The position numbers were made by a program, and so were the translations under genes. From assembly GCF_900112675.1 (NCBI RefSeq), contig NZ_FOMQ01000018.1:1-64000 (forward strand): DNA of 64,000 nt, read 5' to 3'. Below, one piece after another: positions 44,129-51,439 of this stretch; positions within the stretch are counted from its first letter, which is position 1, and each line of letters opens with the position of its first letter. The notes under the pieces are model-generated. The model was not told the DNA's origin. It saw only the letters and a list, made by a program, of their open reading frames with translations, and ran no database searches. Origin of the DNA: Paracidovorax konjaci. Its GTDB lineage: Bacteria > Pseudomonadota > Gammaproteobacteria > Burkholderiales > Burkholderiaceae_C.

Positions 44129-44548
44129 GGTGTGCTCCGAAAAATGCGCCCTTCGCACCCCTTCCCAAAAGTTGGGAACGCCGAGGAATGACATTGAAGG
44201 GACGAAAAAAAACAATGCGAGGCATGAAGACATCACGCCCCTCCTCATCAGCCCTGGCCACCGGCCAGCCCTTCCACTCGTCCAGCCGTACTGGCTTTTC
44301 CCTGAACGTGGATCCCGCGACTGGGCTGTGCACCCAGGTCATGAGCACGGCGAAATTGGAGATGCGGTGGATTGCTGGCGAACTCCGGTTGGAGTACCGG
44401 GCCGCCCAGGCTCGCTCAGAGGGGCATTCGCCACGTCGGCTGCAGCAGCGTCCTGACCGAGGTGCGTCGTGATCGCAAAAGGTGCCCGCCCTCTCCCGGG
44501 CTACGATGGAAGTTCCTACATAACAATCACCGGGAGGGGCCGGCAAAA
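44129..44548. other. 420-base gap with a palindrome, no confident gene
   Basis: Holds TTCCCAAAAGTTGGGAA (44162-44178), a perfect 7-bp inverted repeat with a 3-base centre, just upstream of the CII-like gene and probably an operator. Open frames of about 90-150 codons exist on both strands, but their composition does not favour either and neither has a good ribosome site, so none is called. The right end must contain the promoter of the rightward 44549 gene. Confidence 0.5.
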
Positions 44549-45037
44549 ATGCTTTCAGAGCTTTCACAACTCATTCCCATCGGCGGAACGATCAAGAACA
44601 TCGCGACCGCTCTTGTCCAAGAACGCGACCGCGAGAAACTTGCGGCCCTCAAGATCGAGCTCACGGACAAAATCCTCGACCTCCAGACCAAGCTGCTGGA
44701 GGTACAGAGCGCCGTCGTCCTCGAACGTGAAGCCTTTCGGGCAGCGCAGGATCGCGTCCGCGAACTGGAAAGCGACGAGCGGGAGAAAGCCCGTTACGAG
44801 CTTGCAAAACTTGGCACTGCTGGGGATGTCTTCGCGTACCGCCTTCGTGCGCAGAGCGAATTGCTCGAGCGTCAGGGCGAGCCCCCGCATTTCCTCTGCC
44901 AGCCTTGCTTCGATGTCCGCAAGCAGAAGGCTGTCCTTCTCATCAACACAGGGGAGGCTTACTGCCCTGCTTGTCAACTGCGTGTCGCCCTGCAAGCAGG
45001 CAAAGGTCGGCAGCGGCTCAGCGCGGGTATCGACTGA
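44549..45037 (+). CDS. Coiled-coil plus zinc-ribbon protein opposite to the Cro transcript
   Basis: A 162-aa protein with a strong GGGAGGGG ribosome site. It starts with a hydrophobic segment (LIPIGGTIKNIATALV), then a long coiled coil (residues ~25-90), and ends with a four-Cys zinc ribbon, FLCQPCFD and YCPACQ. It is oriented like cI, so it may be expressed in the lysogen, and it lies antisense to any Cro-to-CII transcript. Could be a superinfection-exclusion or defence moron. Function not recognised. Confidence 0.7.
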   Translation: MLSELSQLIPIGGTIKNIATALVQERDREKLAALKIELTDKILDLQTKLLEVQSAVVLEREAFRAAQDRVRELESDEREKARYELAKLGTAGDVFAYRLRAQSELLERQGEPPHFLCQPCFDVRKQKAVLLINTGEAYCPACQLRVALQAGKGRQRLSAGID

Positions 45038-45050
45038 CTGTCCGTGCTGC

Positions 45051-45299
45051 TCAGCCATGGCTCACCTCGGTAGGTGGGGCTATCTCGCCACGCAAGACGC
45101 TCCACTCGATGTCGGGTCTGAGCTCCTCACAGCGGACAGCGCCCGCTGTAAGACGTTCAATAACGGGGCAGTGCTCGGCAGGTACCCTTCGACCTGCCTC
45201 CTTCCACTGGCCCACCGCGCTCTTGCTTACTCCAAGTGCTGCAGCAAGAAGGGCTTGTGTGCCCACTATTTCGACCGCTCGATCCACAGGGGGGGTCAT
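45051..45299 (-). CDS. Cro/YdaS-like DNA-binding protein
   Basis: An 82-aa protein. VGTQALLAAALGVSKSAVGQ is a helix-turn-helix of the YdaS/Cro type, followed by VPAEHCPVIERLTAGAVRCE. It is divergent from cI across a ~107-base operator region, as cro is in lambdoid phages. It would repress cI and permit lytic growth. ATG at 45299 was chosen; a GTG at 45305 is the alternative. Confidence 0.82.
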   Translation of the reverse strand: MTPPVDRAVEIVGTQALLAAALGVSKSAVGQWKEAGRRVPAEHCPVIERLTAGAVRCEELRPDIEWSVLRGEIAPPTEVSHG

Positions 45300-45305
45300 C
45301 GTCAC

Positions 45306-45406
45306 TCCAGTTTTTCAAGCCAACAAAGCCAGAAGTCTAGCTATTCTGGATCAAGTTGGAAAGAAAAACTGGAAATTCTCTTCCAGCAAAACTCTACTAT
45401 CGAATC
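45306..45406. promoter_or_regulatory. Divergent cro/cI operator region
   Basis: AT-rich gap between the Cro-like gene and cI. CCAGTTTTTC (45307-45316) and its exact inverse GAAAAACTGG (45363-45372) are the clearest elements; the second reads GAATTTCCAGTTTTTC on the minus strand. The same TTTCCAGTTT core recurs at the other end of cI. These are the probable operators for CI and Cro. Confidence 0.7.
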
Positions 45407-46075
45407 ATGGAACTTAAAGACTGGGTACGGCTGGCCCGCAAGCACAAGGGATGGACGCTCGCACAAATGGCGGAGGCCATGGGCCGGTCCAAATCGAACA
45501 TCGGGCTCTGGGAGCAGGGCAAGCACTCTCCAGGCTATGACCAAGTCGTGCAGATCGCGGCCGAAACTGGATTCCCCCTACCCCACCAGGTCGAACTCGA
45601 CGAAAAGGGGAGGCCTGTGGCGATCCCTCGCGTCGGTGAGGGCTTCCTTGGTAGTGTGAGCGTTCACGGAGAGGCGACCATCAACGGCTCCGTGTTTGCT
45701 TGGGACATGAAAGGGTTAAGCGGATCGCTACGGGGACTGAACGCACCGGGAGCCTTTGCGATTCGCATCAAGGGGGAAGGCGGGAGTCCGGTCGTGAAGC
45801 ATCATCAGTTCCTGGTGATAGTAGAAGAGGGTCGTCCCGGTTTCGGAGAGCTTTGCTTAGTGGACTCAGAATCGCAACCCACTCAGTTGCTGGAGTTCCT
45901 CGCAGAGCAGGGGTCGTCTTGGACCTTCTCCACACTTCAGCATGAACGAGTGACGATCGATAAACAGGACATCCTGAAGGTATGGCCCGTCATCGCCGTT
46001 GCATCCCAGTCGCTCTGGTACCCCGACAGCATAGAAATGCTCAAGCTGCAAGAGAAGATTTCCAGTTTTACTTGA
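45407..46075 (+). CDS. CI-type repressor with a degenerate S24 domain
   Basis: A 222-aa protein. The N-terminal helix-turn-helix (WTLAQMAEAMGRSKSNIGLW) is followed by a linker and a beta-rich domain aligned with S24/LexA. Where self-cleaving repressors have G-D-S-M-x-P, this has GEGGSP (residues 123-128), so the nucleophilic Ser is Gly. The Lys of the usual V-K-R segment is also not seen (TQLLEFLAE). It should maintain lysogeny by binding CCAGTTT operators. Induction by RecA-driven self-cleavage looks impossible. Its 3' end contains an operator and the -35 box of the rightward promoter. Confidence 0.85.
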   Translation: MELKDWVRLARKHKGWTLAQMAEAMGRSKSNIGLWEQGKHSPGYDQVVQIAAETGFPLPHQVELDEKGRPVAIPRVGEGFLGSVSVHGEATINGSVFAWDMKGLSGSLRGLNAPGAFAIRIKGEGGSPVVKHHQFLVIVEEGRPGFGELCLVDSESQPTQLLEFLAEQGSSWTFSTLQHERVTIDKQDILKVWPVIAVASQSLWYPDSIEMLKLQEKISSFT

Positions 46076-46100
46076 CTTTGATTTCCAGTTTATCTATACT
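46057..46100 (+). promoter_or_regulatory. Rightward early promoter overlapping the cI stop, with two operators
   Basis: TTGACT (46072-46077), a 17-base spacer and TATACT (46095-46100) form a near-consensus sigma-70 promoter. GATTTCCAGTTT occurs at 46057-46068 and 46080-46091, 23 bases apart, one before the -35 box and one in the spacer. The cI stop codon (46073-46075) lies in the -35 box. It should drive the rightward operon and be shut by CI. Confidence 0.85.
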
Positions 46101-46132
46101 TCACTCCATGCCTCATCCCGGGGCGTGGAGTG

Positions 46133-46558
46133 ATGATGCCGACCACCGAACTTGCCGCCTTACTTCAGGCAGCCCCTGAGTCCCACAGCCGCCGCTGCGC
46201 GCTGGCACTGCATGCCACGGAGTCGCGACGCTGGCCAGCCGCCGTATGCGAGCTCCGCACGGCCTCCGCCGCCGCGGAAGACTGGGCACAGCGTGCCCGC
46301 GCGCTGGCCGATTGGTGCGATGCCCAGACCGAGAGCGGCCGGGCCTACTCCGCCGTCCCCGTGCCGATGCCGGCCGACTGTCAGGCAACTGCGTTGCTGC
46401 CGGTCGGCGCACCCACGCTCGAATCGCTCGAAGCCGGTCTGATGGCGTTGGCCCACAGCCTGGGCCGCGAACACGCCCTGCGGGTGCGCCGCGCGATGAA
46501 CGGCGTGCTCTCTGCACAGCAGCGGGACACCGCAGCACCGGCAGGGGCGGCAGCATGA
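46133..46558 (+). CDS. Hypothetical early protein (about 141 aa)
   Basis: First gene of the rightward operon. Helical, rich in Ala, Arg and Leu (TASAAAEDWAQRARALADWC; GREHALRVRRAMNG). A GGAG site precedes two adjacent ATG codons (46133 and 46136). No family recognised. Its stop overlaps the next start (ATGA). Confidence 0.6.
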   Translation: MMPTTELAALLQAAPESHSRRCALALHATESRRWPAAVCELRTASAAAEDWAQRARALADWCDAQTESGRAYSAVPVPMPADCQATALLPVGAPTLESLEAGLMALAHSLGREHALRVRRAMNGVLSAQQRDTAAPAGAAA

Positions 46559-46794
46559 TCCCCAACCCGCTGTTCCCCTCCCCCTTCGCTGGAGGCAAAG
46601 ACCTCTGGGCTGATGTCGATCTCGAAAGCATGCCCCCAGCCACGCGAAAGATGGTCGAGCGCGCACGGCTCGCAGATGCAGTTCATCACGCCGATCAAGC
46701 AGCGACCATCGCCGCTTTGGCAGCGCAACTCCTTCGCGCCACGGCCATTGCCAGCGAGTTCCAGCTGAAGCTGGAGCAAAAGGGCGCGTCATGA
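46555..46794 (+). CDS. Hypothetical early protein (79 aa)
   Basis: Begins MIPNPLFPSPFAGGKDLWAD and continues as a helical segment (MPPATRKMVERARLADAVHH). Coupled at both ends by four-base ATGA overlaps. No recognised function. Confidence 0.55.
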   Translation: MIPNPLFPSPFAGGKDLWADVDLESMPPATRKMVERARLADAVHHADQAATIAALAAQLLRATAIASEFQLKLEQKGAS

Positions 46795-46976
46795 AGTCCA
46801 GCACCCTCCGCGCCCTCTTCCGCCTCACCGCCATGCGACGCCGCGCCGGCGCCAGCGTGCCCGCTTCGCTGGTCTGGGCCGCCGGCGTGCTGTGGCGCGA
46901 CCACCAGATCACCCGGCGCCGCCGGCACATCGAGCGCCGCGCCGAGGTCGAGCGCGCCGCACGTCACCGCCTGTAG
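46791..46976 (+). CDS. Very basic hypothetical protein (61 aa)
   Basis: Rich in Arg and Ala (RRRRHIERRAEVERAARHRL at the C-terminus) with a short hydrophobic centre (ASLVWAAGVLW). Coupled to the upstream gene by ATGA. Could be a nucleic-acid-binding or membrane-associated peptide; not recognised. Confidence 0.5.
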   Translation: MKSSTLRALFRLTAMRRRAGASVPASLVWAAGVLWRDHQITRRRRHIERRAEVERAARHRL

Positions 46977-47040
46977 CCGCCGACGTCAATCCACAGGCTG
47001 CGGATTGCCCCGGAGTCACCGTCCACAGGAAACTGAACCA

Positions 47041-47646
47041 ATGAATCTTGAAATCACAGGCACCGAGACCGCCGGCCAACTCATCAAGCAACTGGTGGCG
47101 CTGCGGCATTTCGCCCGCCGGGTCATCCGAGGCCTGGATGCCAATCACAGGCATCGCACCCACTTCGAGCGCTGTCGAGACAACGCTGCCGACGGGGCCA
47201 TGAAGGCCAGCGCGATGGCGGAATTGGCAGAAATCGATGAGCGAGAACTGATGCTGAGGTCGGCAGAGGTAGAGATCGGCTTGTACCTACTCCCGCTGTG
47301 TGACGCCTTGGATCGCAAAGCAACGCGCGCGCAAATCTTTGACGCGATCAACACGAATCCAGCCGACCGGGATACCGACCTGGTACGCAAGTACGGCGAG
47401 AAGAGCCACCGGTTGATCTGCGTACTGGCTCTGGAGAACTCAGCTAGCACACGCAAAGACGAATGGACTGAGCCTCTGTCCCAGCCACTGAAGTGGTGCC
47501 ACACCATGGCGTTCATGCGCGAGATGACGACCAACGCCAAGTTCGACCGAGCCATCCACGATGAAGCAAACGAGTTTTTCGGTGGCGCTTTCGGCGAGTA
47601 CCGCGAGCGCCCGCTGATGGAACGATTGGCAGGAAAGGCTGTGTGA
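47041..47646 (+). CDS. Hypothetical early protein (201 aa)
   Basis: ATG at 47041 with an AGGAAA ribosome site. Helical throughout (RHFARRVIRGLDANHRHRTH; MAELAEIDERELMLRSAEVE). No family recognised. Its stop overlaps the GTG of a short downstream frame. Confidence 0.6.
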   Translation: MNLEITGTETAGQLIKQLVALRHFARRVIRGLDANHRHRTHFERCRDNAADGAMKASAMAELAEIDERELMLRSAEVEIGLYLLPLCDALDRKATRAQIFDAINTNPADRDTDLVRKYGEKSHRLICVLALENSASTRKDEWTEPLSQPLKWCHTMAFMREMTTNAKFDRAIHDEANEFFGGAFGEYRERPLMERLAGKAV

Positions 47647-47786
47647 CGACCGTGAGCACCGACCTGCACCAACTCACCCAGCGCGCCATCAAGCTGCACA
47701 CCGGCAAGCTGGGCGCCCAGCAGCCCGCAGCCGATCTCAGCGGCGTCTTGGCCGTGACCGCGTGCTGCCCGCCAGCCGCGCACTGA
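47643..47786 (+). CDS. Short coupled frame (47 aa), uncertain
   Basis: GTG at 47643 overlaps the upstream TGA. The peptide MTTVSTDLHQLTQRAIKLHT continues to a Cys-Cys-Pro-Pro C-terminus. It is plausible only because of the coupling; no family recognised. Confidence 0.35.
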   Translation: MTTVSTDLHQLTQRAIKLHTGKLGAQQPAADLSGVLAVTACCPPAAH

Positions 47787-47852
47787 AGCGTCTCAAGCGC
47801 TGGCCGAAGGAAGTGGAGTAATGGCAACCATGGTGATTTCCGCCACGGCCGG

Positions 47853-47940
47853 TCACTACGGAATTTTCGTAGTGACGTCAGGCTGTCCGGGTTCATCCAC
47901 CGCTGGTGGTTGGGTCGGTCACTACAAAAGTGCTGTAGTG
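47853..47940. repeat. Two related dyads, CACTAC...GTAGTG
   Basis: TCACTACG (47853-47860) pairs with CGTAGTGA (47868-47875), and CACTACA (47920-47926) pairs with TGTAGTG (47934-47940). Both have 7-base centres and stand about 66 bases apart (centre to centre), just after the stop of the leftward ribbon-helix-helix gene. No T tract, so operators are as likely as terminators. Confidence 0.55.
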
Positions 47941-47943
47941 GGG

Positions 47944-48402
47944 TCAGGGCTTGGGCTTGCGCGCTTTCGCGTCGGCTTCGTGCTTTGGAACGGACCCTGG
48001 TCCGTAGTTCGCAAGCGCTTCAAGTTTGAATTGCTGAATGGACTGCTCGCACAACGCGATTTCGTGTCTGAGGATTTCGAGACGCGCCGTCGTCGAACGG
48101 AGATCGTGCATCGGGGTGTCAGTCCGGGCAGACAGGTACATCCTGAGTTCAAGGATGGCTTTCTCGTTACGGAGCTTGTGGAGTTGCGCTATCGAACTCT
48201 GCAGGTCGTGGCGAAGAGCACTGCCTTCCGGCAACACCTCGAGCGCCGCCGATTCAGTGTCGTCAGGAACGGATGCCTGCAAGCGCCCAATGATCTCGGC
48301 GTTCAAGCTCTTCGACGTTCGCTCTGCGGCAGTGGTCAGCACCTGATGCAGATCCTTCGGAATGCGCAGCGTGATGCGGGTGTAGCGGTCTTCATCGTCC
48401 AT
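47944..48402 (-). CDS. Arc-type ribbon-helix-helix DNA-binding protein with coiled coil
   Basis: A 152-aa protein. RYTRITLRIPKDLHQVLTTA and RTSKSLNAEIIGRLQ form an Arc-like ribbon-helix-helix. The rest is helical (LRHDLQSSIAQLHKLRNEKA) with a basic C-terminus. It is leftward within the rightward operon and divergent from a second RHH gene, sharing AACAGTGTCA repeats with it. Probably an autoregulated repressor or antitoxin-like regulator. A GGAG site precedes the ATG. Confidence 0.8.
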   Translation of the reverse strand: MDDEDRYTRITLRIPKDLHQVLTTAAERTSKSLNAEIIGRLQASVPDDTESAALEVLPEGSALRHDLQSSIAQLHKLRNEKAILELRMYLSARTDTPMHDLRSTTARLEILRHEIALCEQSIQQFKLEALANYGPGSVPKHEADAKARKPKP

Positions 48403-48420
48403 GGCGCGGATTCTCCACCA

Positions 48421-48493
48421 AAACAGTGTCATAGCCTATTGACACAGAAACAGTGTCATGCGCAAAATTCAACACGACACAAAAACAGTGTCA
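48421..48493. promoter_or_regulatory. Operator array between divergent RHH genes
   Basis: AAACAGTGTCA occurs three times on the plus strand (48421-48431, 48448-48458, 48483-48493). GTGTCA (48426-48431) also pairs with TGACAC (48440-48445) as a dyad. TTGACA (48439-48444), 18 bases and CAAAAT (48463-48468) form a likely promoter for the rightward gene with one repeat inside its spacer. Likely target of one or both flanking proteins. Confidence 0.75.
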
Positions 48494-48503
48494 CAGGAAA
48501 ATC

Positions 48504-48692
48504 ATGAACCAACCATCTCAGCATGAGCGGATCACCCTCCGGATCCCCCGATCTGTGTATGCCAAGGCCAAAGCCGGCGCCGAGGCGGAGCACATCAGCC
48601 TGAACAGCTTCATCGTGCGAGCAACCGCCCGCGCAACTGAGAAGAGGCCACGAAAAATCGAACCCTCAACGCTAGCCACTGCGCCGCAGTAG
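48504..48692 (+). CDS. Small Arc-type ribbon-helix-helix protein (62 aa)
   Basis: HERITLRIPRSVYAKAKAGA then HISLNSFIVRATARA is a minimal RHH DNA-binding domain with a basic tail. Divergent from the larger RHH protein and preceded by the AACAGTGTCA array. Likely a repressor; an antitoxin role is possible but no toxin-like gene is recognised next to it. Confidence 0.75.
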   Translation: MNQPSQHERITLRIPRSVYAKAKAGAEAEHISLNSFIVRATARATEKRPRKIEPSTLATAPQ

Positions 48693-48770
48693 CTCAGAAA
48701 TGGCGAAGCCCCGAAGCAGGTGAGAGCGCTTCAGGGCTTCTAGATCCGAAACCGTCCAAGGAAACGAACC

Positions 48771-49637
48771 ATGACCGCGATTATCTCGCGCTCCCAGGAG
48801 AGCGCAACCCAAGCCACGCCCGCAGCACGGGAACGCACGCAAGATCGGCGACCGGCGGCTGTCCTGCCGATCAATGCTTATCCTGGAGTCGGCACCCAGC
48901 CGGAAGTTAACTGGCTCCCCTCGGCGCGTGCCGCGCTCGCGGTGATCGCCAGCCTGCTGGCCGACATCGAAGAACCGCCAGAGGGCTGGACCCCCTGCGA
49001 CACGCCGTGCGAACTCATCACGATCGTGGCGTGCCGTCTGCACAACCTTCCCGACGATGAAGGTAGCGAAGCATGGCAATCGCGGACCGACCTGCTGCAT
49101 GAGTTGGTGTGGCCGCGGGAGAGCTTGCGCGCTGCCGTCGAACTGGGTGTTTCGCGGGGCTGGTCGCTCACCACGCCAGGAGCCTTCGGCCACCTGATGG
49201 CGGCCACCAACAAGCTCGGGGCGCTCTGCGCTGCGCTGGAAGAGCCCAACGATGTTGCCCGCCAACTCCAGTTCGCAGCTATCTGCTCGGGCCAGGATCA
49301 TGCTACTGCACCGCCGTCTGCAGCCGCCAAGCCATTTAGCGATCCGCCCCGACCACCGATCCGACGCGAGCCGGCGGCGTCTGTGGATGACAGCCAGAGG
49401 GTATTCAACGAACTCGCACAGCACGCGTCCACGCTCCGCGACTTCCTGCTCGACGCCCGGCGCGATGTTGAAAGCACCGGCGACAAACGGAAGGCCGCGA
49501 ACAACTTTCTGATGGCGGAGTACCTGTGCACATTCATGGGATCGGTCTGCGACCAGATGGTGAACTACGGCATCGCTGGTGGCCCGGCCGAGTGGGCGAT
49601 CAACCGCAGCATCCAGACCGAAGGGGGTGCAGCATGA
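48771..49637 (+). CDS. Hypothetical early protein (288 aa)
   Basis: An N-terminal disordered segment, then helical regions (PSARAALAVIASLLADIEEP; FNELAQHASTLRDFLLDARR). No motif or family recognised. An AAGGAAA site precedes the ATG. It heads a run of six overlapping genes that ends with the integrase. Confidence 0.65.
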   Translation: MTAIISRSQESATQATPAARERTQDRRPAAVLPINAYPGVGTQPEVNWLPSARAALAVIASLLADIEEPPEGWTPCDTPCELITIVACRLHNLPDDEGSEAWQSRTDLLHELVWPRESLRAAVELGVSRGWSLTTPGAFGHLMAATNKLGALCAALEEPNDVARQLQFAAICSGQDHATAPPSAAAKPFSDPPRPPIRREPAASVDDSQRVFNELAQHASTLRDFLLDARRDVESTGDKRKAANNFLMAEYLCTFMGSVCDQMVNYGIAGGPAEWAINRSIQTEGGAA

Positions 49638-50437
49638 GCGCCGCAGGCACCACCACCCGCCGCGGCGCGAAGGCTGGTCGTCCCGCGGTGCCGACTCAGG
49701 CCGCTCCCGCCCCGACAACACGGCAACAGGCCCGCGTGTGGCTCGCAGATTTGGCGACGGCGCTCAATGGTGCAGCGCGTGCCGACTGCCCCCACCTGTA
49801 CTCGGGAGAAAGTGACCGACTCCTGCGCATGGCATATGAGCTCTCCGAACGCCTCGCCAACAGTTCCGACGCGGAGCTGGATGGTCCGGCGGGAAACGAA
49901 CCCTTCACCGTTGCAGCTCTGGTGAAGGCCGCACTGCAGGTGCCGGGGGATTGCCATACCCCCGAGCGCCTTGCCTTCATTGAACAAGCTCGCGCGCCGC
50001 TGATTGGGCTGACCGAAGATGCCACTGTGCTCGACGGCTGGGAAACCTACCCGCGCACACCAGCTACCGCGGCGCCGCCATCGCCTGCACCAGTTCCAGC
50101 GCCGGCACGTCCACGGGACTTCCTGGGTGACGTTCAGGCAAAGGTCGGAGAAGCCTTGGCGGTGCTGCAGTCGCTCGCCGAAGACTCCGGAGACGAGCCG
50201 ACCTGGGGGTTAGTCCGGCTTGCAGAATGGGCGGCCGTTGGAGTGCAGGCCCGCGCGGACGAAGAGCAAGTTTCAGTAACGACCTTCTGCCGCTGCGCTG
50301 CGGATATCGCGGTCGTCCTGTCCATTCTGTACCTCGTGGCCGAAAACGATGACAGTGTGCTGATCCATGCCGCAGCCTCGCTCCTCGAAATGGCCGCCTC
50401 TTACTGCGAATCCGCTCAGGAGGCCGGCCATGCATGA
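49634..50437 (+). CDS. Hypothetical early protein (267 aa)
   Basis: MSAAGTTTRRGAKAGRPAVP leads into helical regions (RQQARVWLADLATALNGAAR) and a helix-rich C-terminus. Coupled by ATGA to the gene before and by an 8-base overlap to the one after. Longer upstream in-frame starts lie within the preceding gene and are unlikely. Not recognised. Confidence 0.65.
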   Translation: MSAAGTTTRRGAKAGRPAVPTQAAPAPTTRQQARVWLADLATALNGAARADCPHLYSGESDRLLRMAYELSERLANSSDAELDGPAGNEPFTVAALVKAALQVPGDCHTPERLAFIEQARAPLIGLTEDATVLDGWETYPRTPATAAPPSPAPVPAPARPRDFLGDVQAKVGEALAVLQSLAEDSGDEPTWGLVRLAEWAAVGVQARADEEQVSVTTFCRCAADIAVVLSILYLVAENDDSVLIHAAASLLEMAASYCESAQEAGHA

Positions 50438-50861
50438 AGCCATCGAACTTGTTCCGGCGCGCACTGCGCCGCACCGCGCACTCCCCGCACGGGCCGTGGA
50501 AAAGGTGGTCGACGTGGGCAAACTGGGCCCCATCTTCGGCCTGCATCTGATCCAGGTTCAGGCAACGCTGCTGGCGTCGGAGATCGAAGCCGGGGATTGC
50601 ATCGAGGTGGACTTCGACCGGCGTGCGGTTGCCTATGACGGCCTGTACCTGGTCGAGATCGACCACGCCGACGGAAGCCGATGGCATTGCGCGCGCCGCT
50701 TCCAACGCATCCCCGGCGAGAACGGAATTGAGCTGTGGGGCTGCAACGTCAGCGCTGAACGCTGGGCGCGGGTGCCTCCAGAAATGCTGCCTCGCATCAC
50801 TATCCACGGCGAAATCCGGGAAGTCTTCAAGCCCATGAGCAAGCAGCGGAGTATCGTATGA
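50430..50861 (+). CDS. S24-like domain protein lacking catalytic residues (143 aa)
   Basis: LIQVQATLLASEIEAGDCIE, VDFDRRAVAYDGLYLVEI, HCARRFQR and ITIHGEIREVF follow the strand pattern of the S24/LexA peptidase fold. The usual G-D-S-M is ATLL here and the V-K-R lysine position reads Ala-Arg-Arg. No DNA-binding domain is attached. Possibly an anti-repressor or CI partner; this is inference from the fold resemblance alone. Confidence 0.6.
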   Translation: MHEAIELVPARTAPHRALPARAVEKVVDVGKLGPIFGLHLIQVQATLLASEIEAGDCIEVDFDRRAVAYDGLYLVEIDHADGSRWHCARRFQRIPGENGIELWGCNVSAERWARVPPEMLPRITIHGEIREVFKPMSKQRSIV

Positions 50862-51439
50862 ACGCACACCAGCCCAAGTCCCGAAGCCTGGTGGCCGCCA
50901 TGATGGCGGACGAAGCTGCGAAACGTCAGGCCCGTTCTGCTGCCGAAGCTCTGGCCAACGTACCCGAGATCGTTGATGTCGCGGCCTGGTATACGCAGCA
51001 CACCGCCCTGCTCCACCAGCTCCTGCACCACGCGATCAAGCGAGTGGCCGCTGCCCCCGTGAGCAAGCAAACCCAGCGGGTGATCCAGTCGCTGGGCCGG
51101 ACGCATGCCGATTTGCAGGCGCACACCGCGAAGATCGCCGGCCCGGCCGTGCCGCGAGTGCTCGCCCGTGATGGGGTGCACACCATCGAATACGACCGCC
51201 TCGCCGAAGCGCGGGCGAAGGTCCAGGTGCTGACCGAAGAACTGGAGAGCATGCGCGCGGAGAAGGCATGGCAGCCGCAGTTCAATGTCATGTCGCCGAA
51301 GCAGGAGACCCTGGCCCTGCAATTCTGCCTTGAGATCGCAGGCCGGCGGGGCGAGCCTGGGGCGCTGCCCGACCCCGTCCGCCTGCTGGAGATGGCCCAG
51401 GCTCTGTACGAGGCCGAGCGGGAGGAGTGCGCACCATGA
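50858..51439 (+). CDS. Hypothetical early protein (193 aa)
   Basis: Helical, with LVAAMMADEAAKRQARSAAE and a possible coiled coil (RLAEARAKVQVLTEELESMR). Four-base overlaps on both sides. No family recognised. Confidence 0.6.
   Translation: MNAHQPKSRSLVAAMMADEAAKRQARSAAEALANVPEIVDVAAWYTQHTALLHQLLHHAIKRVAAAPVSKQTQRVIQSLGRTHADLQAHTAKIAGPAVPRVLARDGVHTIEYDRLAEARAKVQVLTEELESMRAEKAWQPQFNVMSPKQETLALQFCLEIAGRRGEPGALPDPVRLLEMAQALYEAEREECAP

Noticed and set aside
44121-44567. Open frames on both strands between the CII-like gene and the zinc-ribbon gene
   Set aside because: No ribosome site, no recognised domain, and third-position base use does not distinguish the strands. Left as a gap.
47821-48507. 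228-codon rightward frame
   Set aside because: It lies opposite the ribbon-helix-helix gene, which has a clear family motif and ribosome site.
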